Shown here: piece by piece, positions 1-8,000 of the stretch
How the letters are laid out: each line of letters begins with the position of its first letter
Position numbering within the stretch: the first letter of the stretch is position 1
Assembly (NCBI RefSeq): GCF_033949425.1
Contig: NZ_JAXAVX010000005.1
Span: 124,001-188,000, forward strand
DNA length: 64,000 nucleotides
Reading direction: 5' to 3'
From: Patulibacter brassicae
GTDB taxonomy: Bacteria > Actinomycetota > Thermoleophilia > Solirubrobacterales > Solirubrobacteraceae
Program-made: the position numbers and the translations under genes
The notes under the pieces: generated by a model
Database searches by the model: none
The model's input: only the letters and a program-made list of their open reading frames with translations
What the model was told of the DNA's origin: nothing

Positions 1-1014
1 GACGACGTACGTGCGATCCGCCACGCCGAGGTCGGCGAGCCGCGCCCGCAGGCGCTGCAGCAGCCGGTCGACCGCCTGGACCGCCCGGGCGCGCCGGCGG
101 AACTTGCGGTCGATCGTGTGGACGTTGCGCGCCGTCAGCCGCGGCAGGTCGCGCAGCCAGCGCGGAGCGTCGCGGTTCTCGACGCCGAACGCCGGGCCCC
201 GGGGCGCACGGGCGCGGGGGAACCGGTGCCGGTCGCGCGGCGCCGGCACGAACGGCGCGTGCGGAGCGTAGGTCGACACGGTCAGCAGGAAGGGCCGCCC
301 GGCCTGCACCGACGAGGTGACGAAGCGGTCGCCCTCCTCGGCCAGGACGTCGGTGACGTAGTCGGCCGGTCGCGACCCGTGGCGCACGACCTGCCCGTCG
401 ACGTTCAGCGCGTAGTCGAAGCCGCGGTAGCCGTTGCCGCCGCCGACCCACCGGGTCCAGCCGGGCGGCGGGTCGTCGCGCGTGGGGTCGTAGCGGTTAA
501 GGTACTTGCCCATGAGCGCCGTGCGGTAGCCGGCGGCCTCGATCGACGGGGCGAACGTCCGCGCCTCGAGCCCGCGCTCGCGGAAGGCCGTGTATCCGCC
601 GTCGGCACCGGTGTTGCGGAAGATCCCCGAGCTGTGCGGCAGGAGGCCGGTGAGGATCGTCGCGCGCGACGGGCAACAGAGCGAGTTCGTCACGACGTGG
701 CGCAGGAGCGTCGCGCCGTCGCGCCGCAGCGCGCGGACCCCGGGCATGAACCGCAGGAGGTCGTTCGAGAGGTCGTCGGCGAGGACGAACACGACGTTCG
801 GTCGCGCGTCGGGGGGCGCAGGCGCGGAGTCCGTCGACCCCGGAGCGGGCGACGCGGCGTCGGGACCGGGCGACGGCGCGGGCAGCGTGCCGCCGAGGGC
901 GCTGCCCAGACCGGCGGCGGCCGGCGCCGCCGCGCGGCCCGGCGCGGCGAGGCCGAGGGCGAGGAGCACCGCGGCGAGGAGCGGGAGGACTGGGCGAGGG
1001 AGCGGGCGGAGCAC
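1..1014 (-). CDS. Secreted sulfatase (C-terminus beyond window)
   Basis: Hydrolyses sulfate esters (or acts as a related phosphohydrolase) outside the cell. A hydrophobic leader with LLAAVLLALGLAAP is followed by a Ser/Pro/Ala-rich linker. The metal-binding start reads NVVFVLADDLSNDLL, and the catalytic motif CCPSR lies near residue 113, whose cysteine would become formylglycine. The later segment STYAPHAPFVP is typical of the alkaline phosphatase/sulfatase fold. Only 338 residues are present; the family usually has 450-520, so the end is lost at the window edge. A GTG at 1014 was chosen because it puts the leader at the N-terminus; a GTG at 1023 is also in frame. It is divergent from the arylsulfotransferase-like gene. 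Substrate is unknown. Confidence 0.9.
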   Translation of the reverse strand, partial: MLRPLPRPVLPLLAAVLLALGLAAPGRAAAPAAAGLGSALGGTLPAPSPGPDAASPAPGSTDSAPAPPDARPNVVFVLADDLSNDLLRFMPGVRALRRDGATLLRHVVTNSLCCPSRATILTGLLPHSSGIFRNTGADGGYTAFRERGLEARTFAPSIEAAGYRTALMGKYLNRYDPTRDDPPPGWTRWVGGGNGYRGFDYALNVDGQVVRHGSRPADYVTDVLAEEGDRFVTSSVQAGRPFLLTVSTYAPHAPFVPAPRDRHRFPRARAPRGPAFGVENRDAPRWLRDLPRLTARNVHTIDRKFRRRARAVQAVDRLLQRLRARLADLGVADRTYVV

Positions 1015-1279
1015 GGCGAGCACGGGAGACGGCGACGGCGACGGCGACGGCCGGCGACGAGCGGGCGCTCGGCGGCGGCGTGGCGGACGATCGCGGATGG
1101 ACGGCCCGGCGATGATGACGGCTGCGCCACGCGCGCGGCGCAGGCCGGGCGGGACGACCGGACGTCCGTTCGAGCGACGCGGACGGCGCCGAGAGGACGA
1201 TCGCAGCCTCCCGACCACAACCTCGGGCGTCCGCGCGGGTTCCGATCCACGAACGCCTCCCCCCACCCGATCGAGGATC

Positions 1280-2734
1280 GTGCGCCTCCACCATCCCCTG
1301 CCCCTGGCCCTCGCCGTCCTGGCCGTCGCTCCCGCGGCGGCCGACGCGGCGACCGCGAACCCGCAGCGGTTCGTCACCCGCCCCGACCTCCGGCCGCCAG
1401 GGATCCGGATCACGACGTCCACGCCGCAGGCCACCCCGGGCCTGACGTTCGCCGCGCCGAAGCGCGACGCGAAGGGCTCGCAGGCCGGCAACGTCATCTT
1501 CGACCTCTCCGGCGAGCCGGTCTACTTCCGCCCCAGCCAGGGGACGTCGATGGAGTTCCGCGTCCAGCGGTACCAGGACCGGCCGGTCCTGACGTGGTGG
1601 GAGGGCAAGGGCTTCCGCGGCTACGGCGAGGGCACCGGCTACGTCGTGGACCAGCAGTACCACCAGGTCGCGACGGTGAAGGCCGGCAACGGCGTGAAGG
1701 CCGACTTCCACGAGTTCAAGCTCACGGACCGCGGCACCGCCCTGCTGCTCTTCTACAAGGCCCAGAAGCGCGACCTGCGGAGCTTCGGCGGTCAGAAGAA
1801 CGGCCGGGTGATGGAGAACGGGTTCCAGGAGGTCGACCTCGCGACCGGCAAGGTCCTCGTCGACTGGCGGGCCCAGCGCCACGTCTCGCCGCGCGACGCG
1901 TACCACCCGGTCCCGCAGCGCTCCGAGATCCCCTGGGACTTCTTCCACATCAACTCGGTGAACCTCGACACCGACGGGAACTTCCTCGTCTCCTCCCGCA
2001 GCACGCACACGATCTTCAAGATCGACCGCCGCAGCGGGAAGATCCTCTGGCGCCTCGGCGGCAAGCGCTCGACGTTCAAGCTCGGCCGCGGCGTGCGGTT
2101 CCTCTGGCAGCACGACGTCCACCGCCGCGCCGACGGCACGATCTCGATCTTCGACAACCGGGCCCGCGACGCGACGCAGCGCGTGAGCGGCCGGGGCATC
2201 ATCCTCCGCGTCGACGAGGCCGCGCGGACCGCCAGCCTCGTGCGCGAGTACCGGCGCCCGGGCTTCAACCGCTCGCCGAACCAGGGCAACTTCCAGACCA
2301 CCGAGACGGGCAACCTGCTCGCCGGCTGGGGCGGCGAGAACCCGTACATGACCGAGTTCGCGCCGGACGGCCGGATCGTGTGGGAGGCGCGGTTCGCGCG
2401 CCGGCCGACGGAGAGCTACCGCGCCTACCGCCAGACCTGGCACGCCCAGCCGACGACCGCCCCGAAGGTCGCCGCCCGGCGCGCCGGCGCCACGACGGCC
2501 GTCCGCGCGAGCTGGAACGGCGCCACGACCGTCGCGCGCTGGCGCGTGCTGGCCGGCCCGACCGACGCGCAGCTCGTGCCGGTGGGCGAGCGCACGCGGA
2601 CCGGCTTCGAGACGCTCGTGACCGTCCCCGGCGCCCACGCGCGCGTGGCCGTCGAGGCGCTCGACGCCGGCGGGAACGTCCTGAGCCGCTCGAAGGTCGC
2701 CGCCGCCGACCGGCGCTCCTACGTCGTCCAGTGA
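1280..2734 (+). CDS. Secreted arylsulfotransferase (ASST)-family protein
   Basis: A 484-residue exported protein. The leader LALAVLAVAPAAADAATA ends in an AxA cleavage site. The body has the repeated beta-propeller blades of the Arylsulfotran_2 family: VDLATGKVLVDW, FFHINSVNLDTDGNFLVSS, KIDRRSGKILWRLGG, WQHDVHRRADGTISIFDN and TETGNLLAGWG. The last ~90 residues resemble a fibronectin-like strand domain. Family members transfer sulfate between phenolic compounds, but many actinobacterial relatives have no tested activity. The GTG start at 1280 places the signal peptide first. It is divergent from a sulfatase, so both may act on sulfated aromatics or polymers (inference). The next gene starts 51 bases downstream. 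Confidence 0.86.
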   Translation: MRLHHPLPLALAVLAVAPAAADAATANPQRFVTRPDLRPPGIRITTSTPQATPGLTFAAPKRDAKGSQAGNVIFDLSGEPVYFRPSQGTSMEFRVQRYQDRPVLTWWEGKGFRGYGEGTGYVVDQQYHQVATVKAGNGVKADFHEFKLTDRGTALLLFYKAQKRDLRSFGGQKNGRVMENGFQEVDLATGKVLVDWRAQRHVSPRDAYHPVPQRSEIPWDFFHINSVNLDTDGNFLVSSRSTHTIFKIDRRSGKILWRLGGKRSTFKLGRGVRFLWQHDVHRRADGTISIFDNRARDATQRVSGRGIILRVDEAARTASLVREYRRPGFNRSPNQGNFQTTETGNLLAGWGGENPYMTEFAPDGRIVWEARFARRPTESYRAYRQTWHAQPTTAPKVAARRAGATTAVRASWNGATTVARWRVLAGPTDAQLVPVGERTRTGFETLVTVPGAHARVAVEALDAGGNVLSRSKVAAADRRSYVVQ

Positions 2735-2770
2735 GCGCGCGCGGCGGGCCGTCGCCGCACGGCCCGCCGC

Positions 2771-2776
2771 TACAGT
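2771..2776 (+). promoter_or_regulatory. -10 box TACAGT, near-leaderless
   Basis: TACAGT lies 9 bases before the ATG at 2786 and no Shine-Dalgarno is visible. It matches the TANNNT pattern seen before many genes here. Confidence 0.45.
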
Positions 2777-2785
2777 GCTGCGGCG

Positions 2786-4738
2786 ATGGCGACGCCCGAG
2801 GAGCAGGACGACGCGCGCCCGGACGGCGCCGAGCCGGCCCCGGCGGTCCCGTTGCGCGAGCCCGCGACCGCGACGCCGGCCCCCGCTCACGGCGACGGCG
2901 ACGACGCGTCCCAGCGCCCGTGGCTCATCGCCCTGGCCCTCGTCGTGCTCGGCGGCCTCGTGCTGCGGCTCTGGGGCATCCGCTGGGGGCTGCCGTTCGG
3001 CTACAACCTCGACGAGCGCTCGCACTTCGTCCCGCGGGCGGTGGAGTACTTCCGCTCCGGCTCGCTGGACCCCGACTACCAGCTGAACCCGTCGGGGATC
3101 ACGCAGTGGATGGCCGCCGCGATGTGGCTGCGGCACTGGTCCTCCGACACGATCGTGCAGGAGTGGGCCACCGACCCGGGGCGGATCTGGACGGTCGCCC
3201 GGGTCTCCTCCGCGCTCCTGTCGACCGCGGCGATCGCCCTGCTCTACGCCGCGGGCACGCGACTGGCCGATCGCCGCGTCGGCCTGCTCGCGGCGGCGCT
3301 GCTGGCGACCGCGTTCCTGCCGGTGCACTACGGCCACCTCGCGCTGAACGACGCGCCGTCGCTGGCCTTCACCGCGCTCGGGCTCTTCGCGATCGCCGGG
3401 ATCGTGCGCTTCGGCCGCCGGCGGGACTACGCGCTCGCGGGCGTCGCCCTCGGCCTCGCCGTCGGGTTCAAGTACAACGCCGCCTTCGTCCTCCTGCCGC
3501 TCGGGACCGCCGTGCTGCTGCACGCGCTCGGCTGGCGCGTGCGCCCCGCCGGCACGGCCGCGCCCGCGTCCGGGGCGACCGGTCGCGGCGATCGGGTCGC
3601 GGGCCTGCTGCAGCTCGATCCGGGCCCGGCGCAGTGGTGCGCCGCGATCAGCGGCACGGTCCTGGCGGCGGTGCTCGCGGTCGTCGCGTTCTTCGTCTGC
3701 GACCCGTACGCGTTCCTGCGCCCGGGGCTGTTCGTCGACGACGTCCGCCATCTCTCGGACTACACGAAGGGCGGCCTGCTGCTCGGCGAGACGCAGCAGT
3801 CCGGGTACCGGTACTACGCGTGGTCGCTCATGTGGGGCTTCGGCGTCGTGCCGGTGCTGCTCGCCGTCGCCGGCGGCGTGCGGCTCGTCGTGCGGGATCG
3901 CTGGGTCGGGCTCCTGCTCGTGCCCGCGCCGGTGCTCTTCCTGCTCTACGTCGGGTCGCAGGGCCGCTACTTCGCCCGCTACGGGATGCCGGTCTACCCG
4001 ATGCTCGCGCTGCTCGCCGCGATCGGCGCGATGGCCCTCGTGGGCTGGCTCGTGCGGGGCCGCGACTCGCGGGTCCTGCGGCGGCTCGTCACCGGGGCGG
4101 TCGTCGTCGTCGCGCTCGGCCAGGGCGTCGTCTGGTCGGTCCACAACGACGTCGTGCTCTCGCGGGAGGACACGCGCTCGATGGCGCGCGACTGGATGGT
4201 GGAGCACGTCCCCGCGCGCGCCACGATCGTCGTCGAGCCGATGATGCCGAAGGAGTGGTACGCCGACGGCGCCCGCCTGCCGGACCCGCTGTCGCGCGAG
4301 GGGTACCGCTGGAACCGCCTCGTGCGCACCGGCGCGGACAAGCGCGAACTCATCCGGCGCTACCCGGACCTCAAGGGCAAGATCAACCGGACCGCGGACT
4401 TCGCGAACAACGGCTTCACGCTGTTCCCCGGGCTCCTGGACTTCTACCGCGAGAAGGGCGCGTGCTGGGTCGTCTCCGGCTCGATGCAGTCCGGTCGGGT
4501 CTTCAACAACCCCAAGCGGGTCCCGGAGGCGGTGAAGTACTACCGCGCGCTCGAGCGGCAGTCCGAGCTCGTCTACCAGGCACAGCCGTTCGACGGCCGG
4601 CGCGCCAAGCACTACTTCCAGTACGACCTCGCGTTCAACTTCGGCCCGCTGCGGTACGAGCGGCCCGGCCCGGCGATCCGGGTCTACCGCCTGCGCGACT
4701 GCACGCCGCGTCTGAGCGATCCCGCCCGGCGAGGCTGA
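2786..4738 (+). CDS. Polytopic membrane glycosyltransferase, ArnT/PMT-like (GT-C fold)
   Basis: A 650-residue membrane protein. After a 50-residue acidic/proline-rich cytoplasmic tail comes the first membrane helix (ALALVVLGGLVLRLWGI) and then the loop YNLDERSHFVPRA, which carries the Asp-Glu pair expected in the first extracytoplasmic loop of GT-C enzymes using polyprenyl-phosphate sugars. About ten hydrophobic segments follow, then a ~190-residue soluble C-terminal domain with SREDTRSMARDWM and VVVEPMMPKEWYA. Family members move a sugar from a lipid carrier to a protein or envelope glycan on the outer face of the membrane. Donor and acceptor cannot be read from sequence. Probably co-oriented with, but separately promoted from, the arylsulfotransferase-like gene. 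Confidence 0.82.
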   Translation: MATPEEQDDARPDGAEPAPAVPLREPATATPAPAHGDGDDASQRPWLIALALVVLGGLVLRLWGIRWGLPFGYNLDERSHFVPRAVEYFRSGSLDPDYQLNPSGITQWMAAAMWLRHWSSDTIVQEWATDPGRIWTVARVSSALLSTAAIALLYAAGTRLADRRVGLLAAALLATAFLPVHYGHLALNDAPSLAFTALGLFAIAGIVRFGRRRDYALAGVALGLAVGFKYNAAFVLLPLGTAVLLHALGWRVRPAGTAAPASGATGRGDRVAGLLQLDPGPAQWCAAISGTVLAAVLAVVAFFVCDPYAFLRPGLFVDDVRHLSDYTKGGLLLGETQQSGYRYYAWSLMWGFGVVPVLLAVAGGVRLVVRDRWVGLLLVPAPVLFLLYVGSQGRYFARYGMPVYPMLALLAAIGAMALVGWLVRGRDSRVLRRLVTGAVVVVALGQGVVWSVHNDVVLSREDTRSMARDWMVEHVPARATIVVEPMMPKEWYADGARLPDPLSREGYRWNRLVRTGADKRELIRRYPDLKGKINRTADFANNGFTLFPGLLDFYREKGACWVVSGSMQSGRVFNNPKRVPEAVKYYRALERQSELVYQAQPFDGRRAKHYFQYDLAFNFGPLRYERPGPAIRVYRLRDCTPRLSDPARRG

Positions 4739-4794
4739 TTGCCTACCCGAGCGCCGCCGCGACGGAACCGGGGGTGCGCCCGCGGCTGCGCGGG

Positions 4795-4800
4795 TAGCCT
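4795..4800 (+). promoter_or_regulatory. -10 box TAGCCT, leaderless
   Basis: TAGCCT ends exactly 6 bases before the ATG at 4807. This spacing puts the transcription start at the start codon. Confidence 0.6.
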
Positions 4801-4806
4801 CGATCC

Positions 4807-5934
4807 ATGAGCACCATCGATCGATCGCCGGTGACGCGACGCCGCGCGCCCGCTGCCGCCGCGCTCGCCATCGGCGCCACGCTCCTGCTGCCCGCGGCCG
4901 CGGGTGCCGCCGGAACCCAGCAGCGGCTGTCGGAGACCGCCTCCGGCGCCGGGATGAACGGCGTGGCCACCGAGCCCACGATCTCCTGGGACTCCCGGAT
5001 CAACCGGTTCGTCGGCTTCACCTCCACGAGCACGAGCATCGGGCGCGTCGAGTCCGGCCGGCGCAACGTCTTCCTCGTGCGACGCACGGGCCAGGCCACG
5101 CGCACCGGCAACGCCTGGCAGGCGTCGACGCCCACCCTCGTGTCCGTCGGCCGCGACGGCTCCGCCGCCAACGGCGACTCGTGGGGCATGTCGATCTCCG
5201 GCGCCACCGGCCGCGCCGACGCCCCGGTCGGTCCGACCCGGCTGGCGTTCCTCTCGACCGCGTCGAACCTCACGAAGGGCGGCACGAGCACCGCCAGCGT
5301 CTACGTCCGCAGCGTGAACGGCGGCGCGATCCGCCGGATCTCCGCCCCGGGCGCCGCCAACGGGGTCGACGTGTCCGGCGACGGCAAGACGATCTGGATC
5401 ACGACCTCGAAGGGCCTCTACCGCTCGACGGGCGGCACCGCGCGTCGGATCAAGGGCGGCAGCGGCTTCACCTCGCCGTCGACGAACGCACGCGGCAACG
5501 AGGTGACCTACGCCCGTCGCGGCACGATCTACCTGCGGACGTCGCGGGGCAGCACGCGGCGGATCGGCCGCGGCAGCTCGCCGGTGGCCGACGACGGCGC
5601 GAACACGAAGAAGATCCGCGCCATCGCCTTCGTCCGCGGGGGCACCGCCTACCGCGCCGTGGTCGGCGGCCGGACCGCGTCGTTCGGCCGGACGGGCACC
5701 GACGCGGCGATCAACGCCGGCGCCTCGACCCTCGGCTTCGGCCAGGGCTCGAACGTCCGTCTGCAGGTGAAGGTCATCTCCAGCGGCAAGGACGGCGGCT
5801 ACGCGCGGCCCCAGGGCAGCTGCCCGGCCGGCCAGGGCTCCGTCACCGGCGTCGCCGTGAGCACCCGCTACAACTACGTCGCGTTCACCTGCGGCGGTGG
5901 CGGGCTCTACCTCTACTACGTCGGCGCGAAGTAG
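4807..5934 (+). CDS. Secreted protein, paralogue A of a beta-propeller-like pair
   Basis: A 375-residue exported protein of unknown function. The leader AAALAIGATLLLPAAAGAA ends in AxA. The mature part is a string of short beta-rich repeats (ISWDSRINRFVGFTS, RRNVFLVRRTGQ, RRISAPGAANGVDVSGDGK, KGLYRSTGGTARRI), which recalls TolB/WD40-like propellers. The C-terminus has two cysteines (GSCPAGQGSV and AFTCGGGG) flanking STRYNYVAFTC, likely a disulfide after export. A clear paralogue is encoded on the other strand at 9336-10526 with the same order of blocks and the same ending. The adjacent leaderless -10 box supports the ATG. The genes between the two copies are for envelope lipids, so an envelope role is possible but unproven. 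Confidence 0.8.
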   Translation: MSTIDRSPVTRRRAPAAAALAIGATLLLPAAAGAAGTQQRLSETASGAGMNGVATEPTISWDSRINRFVGFTSTSTSIGRVESGRRNVFLVRRTGQATRTGNAWQASTPTLVSVGRDGSAANGDSWGMSISGATGRADAPVGPTRLAFLSTASNLTKGGTSTASVYVRSVNGGAIRRISAPGAANGVDVSGDGKTIWITTSKGLYRSTGGTARRIKGGSGFTSPSTNARGNEVTYARRGTIYLRTSRGSTRRIGRGSSPVADDGANTKKIRAIAFVRGGTAYRAVVGGRTASFGRTGTDAAINAGASTLGFGQGSNVRLQVKVISSGKDGGYARPQGSCPAGQGSVTGVAVSTRYNYVAFTCGGGGLYLYYVGAK

Positions 5935-6034
5935 TCGTCGGGGTCGACGGTCCGCCCGTCCGCGTGACGGGCGGAGCGCCGACGCCCGCACCCGAGCGAG
6001 TCGGACCGGCGCGACCCGACGGGGGCGCGACGCA

Positions 6035-6155
6035 ACGGCCGACGCGCGGGCTGGGGCCCGCCCCCAGAAGCCCCAGCGGTCACGGCGGGACGCCCGCGCC
6101 CGGCCGAACCGTGCCCGAGCGTCGTGACGGCCGACGCGCGGGCTGGGGCCCGCCC
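6035..6155. repeat. 29-bp direct repeat, two copies
   Basis: Identical 29-base copies lie at 6035-6063 and 6127-6155, separated by 63 bases. Each contains GCGGGCTGGGGCCCGC, which can form a small GC hairpin. The second copy ends within the stop codon of the minus-strand prenyltransferase gene, so the repeats may act as a transcription terminator between the converging genes. Confidence 0.75.
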
Positions 6156-7108
6156 TACAGGTACACGCTCCCGAGGAAGAGGGCGACCCAGGCGATGCCG
6201 ATGAGGCGCAGGCCGGGGTCCTTGATCACGAGCTCCTCCGGCGCCCCGCCCTTGCCCTGGTCCACGAGCAGGGCGTAGCGCATGATCCCCATGACGAACG
6301 GGGCGATCGACAGGCCCCACCACGGGATGTCGCTCGTGCGCGGGTGCTCGAACGCCCAGAGGCAGTAGGTGACGATCGTGACCGCGGCGGCCATCGTCAC
6401 CACGAACCGCAGGTACTCCAGCGTGTACTGCTCGAGCGCCTTGCGGGTCGAGCCGTCGCCGACGTGCAGCAGCTCGCCGTGGCGCTTGCCGGCGACCATG
6501 AAGAGGGAGCCGAAGCACGTCACGGCCAGGAACCACTTCGACAGGGTGATGTCGACCGCCACGCCGCCCGAGATCGAGCGGACGACGAACCCGGACGCCA
6601 CGATCATGATGTCGAGGATCGCCGTGTGCTTCAGGCGGAAGGTGTAGGCGATCGTCAGCGCCTTGTAGCCGGTGAGCAGCAGCCCGAGTCGCCAGTTGAT
6701 CGCGTACGCGAGCCCAAGGCCGCCGAGCAGCAGCGCGACGACCGCGCCGAGGGCGACCGGGACCGGGACGACCCCGGCGGCGATCGGGCGGTTGCGCTTC
6801 GTCGGGTGCCGGCGGTCGGCCTCGACGTCGCCGACGTCGTTGAGGATGTACGTCGCGCTCGACACGAGGCAGAACGCGACGAAGGTCAGGACCGCCTTGA
6901 CGATCACCTCGCCGTCGCCGAGCCCGGCCCCGGCGGCGGGGGCCGCGAAGACGAGGACGTTCTTCACCCATTGGCGCGGGCGCGACGCGCGGACGATCCC
7001 GCGCGCGACCGCGACGGGCCCGCCGACGGACGGTGGGGCGGGCGCGGGACCGGCCGGCGATGCGGCGGGCTCGGTCGGAGCCACGGGCGTGCGGGCGTCG
7101 CCGGACAC
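6155..7108 (-). CDS. UbiA-family decaprenyl-phosphate phosphoribosyltransferase
   Basis: A 317-residue membrane prenyltransferase. The signature ILNDVGDVEADRRHP with KRNRPIAAG is the Asp-rich Mg-binding motif of UbiA enzymes in the form used by decaprenyl-phosphate:5-phosphoribose-diphosphate phosphoribosyltransferase (Rv3806c type). The early SRPRQWVKNVLVFAAP block is also characteristic. About eight or nine membrane helices follow. The product feeds decaprenyl-phospho-arabinose, the arabinose donor for cell-envelope arabinans. The GTG at 7108 was chosen since the preceding bases hold a CAGACT hexamer 7 bases upstream, a weak -10 match. It is divergent from the CDP-alcohol transferase gene. 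Membership in UbiA is near certain; the exact substrate is inferred from the motif style. Confidence 0.88.
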   Translation of the reverse strand: MSGDARTPVAPTEPAASPAGPAPAPPSVGGPVAVARGIVRASRPRQWVKNVLVFAAPAAGAGLGDGEVIVKAVLTFVAFCLVSSATYILNDVGDVEADRRHPTKRNRPIAAGVVPVPVALGAVVALLLGGLGLAYAINWRLGLLLTGYKALTIAYTFRLKHTAILDIMIVASGFVVRSISGGVAVDITLSKWFLAVTCFGSLFMVAGKRHGELLHVGDGSTRKALEQYTLEYLRFVVTMAAAVTIVTYCLWAFEHPRTSDIPWWGLSIAPFVMGIMRYALLVDQGKGGAPEELVIKDPGLRLIGIAWVALFLGSVYL

Positions 7109-7139
7109 GACGCGAAGTCTGCCGCAAGCGCGGGCGGGG

Positions 7140-7145
7140 TAGGCT
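7140..7145 (+). promoter_or_regulatory. -10 box TAGGCT
   Basis: TAGGCT lies 11 bases before the ATG at 7157, a short-leader promoter for the CDP-alcohol transferase gene. Confidence 0.4.
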
Positions 7146-7156
7146 CCCGCCCCGCG

Positions 7157-7765
7157 ATGTCGGTGCCCGAGTCCCCTGTCCAGCGCACGCGCCTGCAGCA
7201 GTGGCTGATCGATCTGCCGCTGACGCCGAACGCGATCTCGGTCGCCGGCCTCGTCGGCAACGTCGTCGCCGCGGTGCTCCTGTGGCAGGAGCACTACGTC
7301 CTGGCGGGCGTCGCGTTCATCCTCGGCTCGGTGATGGACACCCTCGACGGCCGCTACTCGCGGATGTCCGGCAAGGGCACGACCTTCGGGGCGTTCCTCG
7401 ACTCGACGCTCGACCGGATCGAGGAGGGCATCGTCCTCACCGCGGCGGTCATGGTCTTCGCGAAGCACGCCGACGACGTCAACGCGGCGCTCGCGTCGCT
7501 GGCGGCGGTCAGCTCGCTGCTCGTCTCGTACACGCGCGCTCGGGCGGAGGGCCTGGGCCTCGACGGCAAGGCCGGCATCGGCAGCCGCGCGGTTCGCGTC
7601 GTGATCCTCTCGATCGGCCTCGTGCTCGGCGGGGAGGAGCTCATCGACGGCCTCGACCTGCTGCCGGCGTCGATCTGGGTGCTCGCCGCGCTCGGCGTGT
7701 TCACGACGCTGCAGCGGATGTGGCACGTCCGCTCGCAGCTGCAGCGCGCCGACCGCGAGGGCTAG
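7157..7765 (+). CDS. CDP-alcohol phosphatidyltransferase family protein (candidate phosphatidylinositol-phosphate synthase)
   Basis: A 202-residue membrane enzyme with about five or six helices. The catalytic motif is at residues ~58-83: DTLDGRYSR, then eight residues, G, three, D, three, D. It fits the CDP-alcohol phosphotransferase signature except that the usual Ala before the Arg is Ser. These enzymes swap CMP of CDP-diacylglycerol for a polar alcohol. The inositol-3-phosphate synthase gene follows on the same strand, which makes phosphatidylinositol-phosphate synthase the most likely activity (context-based inference); phosphatidylglycerol-phosphate synthase is the main alternative. The protein matches the usual family length and appears complete. 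Confidence 0.85.
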   Translation: MSVPESPVQRTRLQQWLIDLPLTPNAISVAGLVGNVVAAVLLWQEHYVLAGVAFILGSVMDTLDGRYSRMSGKGTTFGAFLDSTLDRIEEGIVLTAAVMVFAKHADDVNAALASLAAVSSLLVSYTRARAEGLGLDGKAGIGSRAVRVVILSIGLVLGGEELIDGLDLLPASIWVLAALGVFTTLQRMWHVRSQLQRADREG

Positions 7766-7769
7766 CCGC

Positions 7770-7804
7770 GCACCCGGGGCCGCTGCGCCGGCCCCGCCGG
7801 GTGC
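7770..7804 (+). terminator. GC-rich hairpin after CDP-alcohol transferase gene
   Basis: GCACCCGG pairs with CCGGGTGC, enclosing an inner GGCCG/CGGCC stem, a 6-base loop and a 3-base bulge. It starts 4 bases after the stop codon. There is no T-tract. Confidence 0.55.
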
Positions 7805-8000
7805 AGGGCATCCGCGGCGGTCACCGAACCGGAACGCGCCCAGGCCGCCGCCCGGCCATCATGTGGCGCACTTGTAACCGCCGGTCGGATCCGGGGTTCA
7901 TCGTCTGGACCTCCGCCCGCCGGGCTCGTGCGCGCCCCCGTGCACCGATCCGCCCGCCCGCCGGCATTCGCTTCGAGACCCGAGGACTCTGAGAACCACC

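Noticed and set aside
118..4797. Very long open frames antisense or out of frame to the first genes (also on the minus strand at 497-4612, 25064-27937 and 62057-63997)
   Set aside because: They are Arg/Pro/Gly-rich, lack recognisable motifs and overlap well-supported genes. High GC content removes stop codons in other frames.
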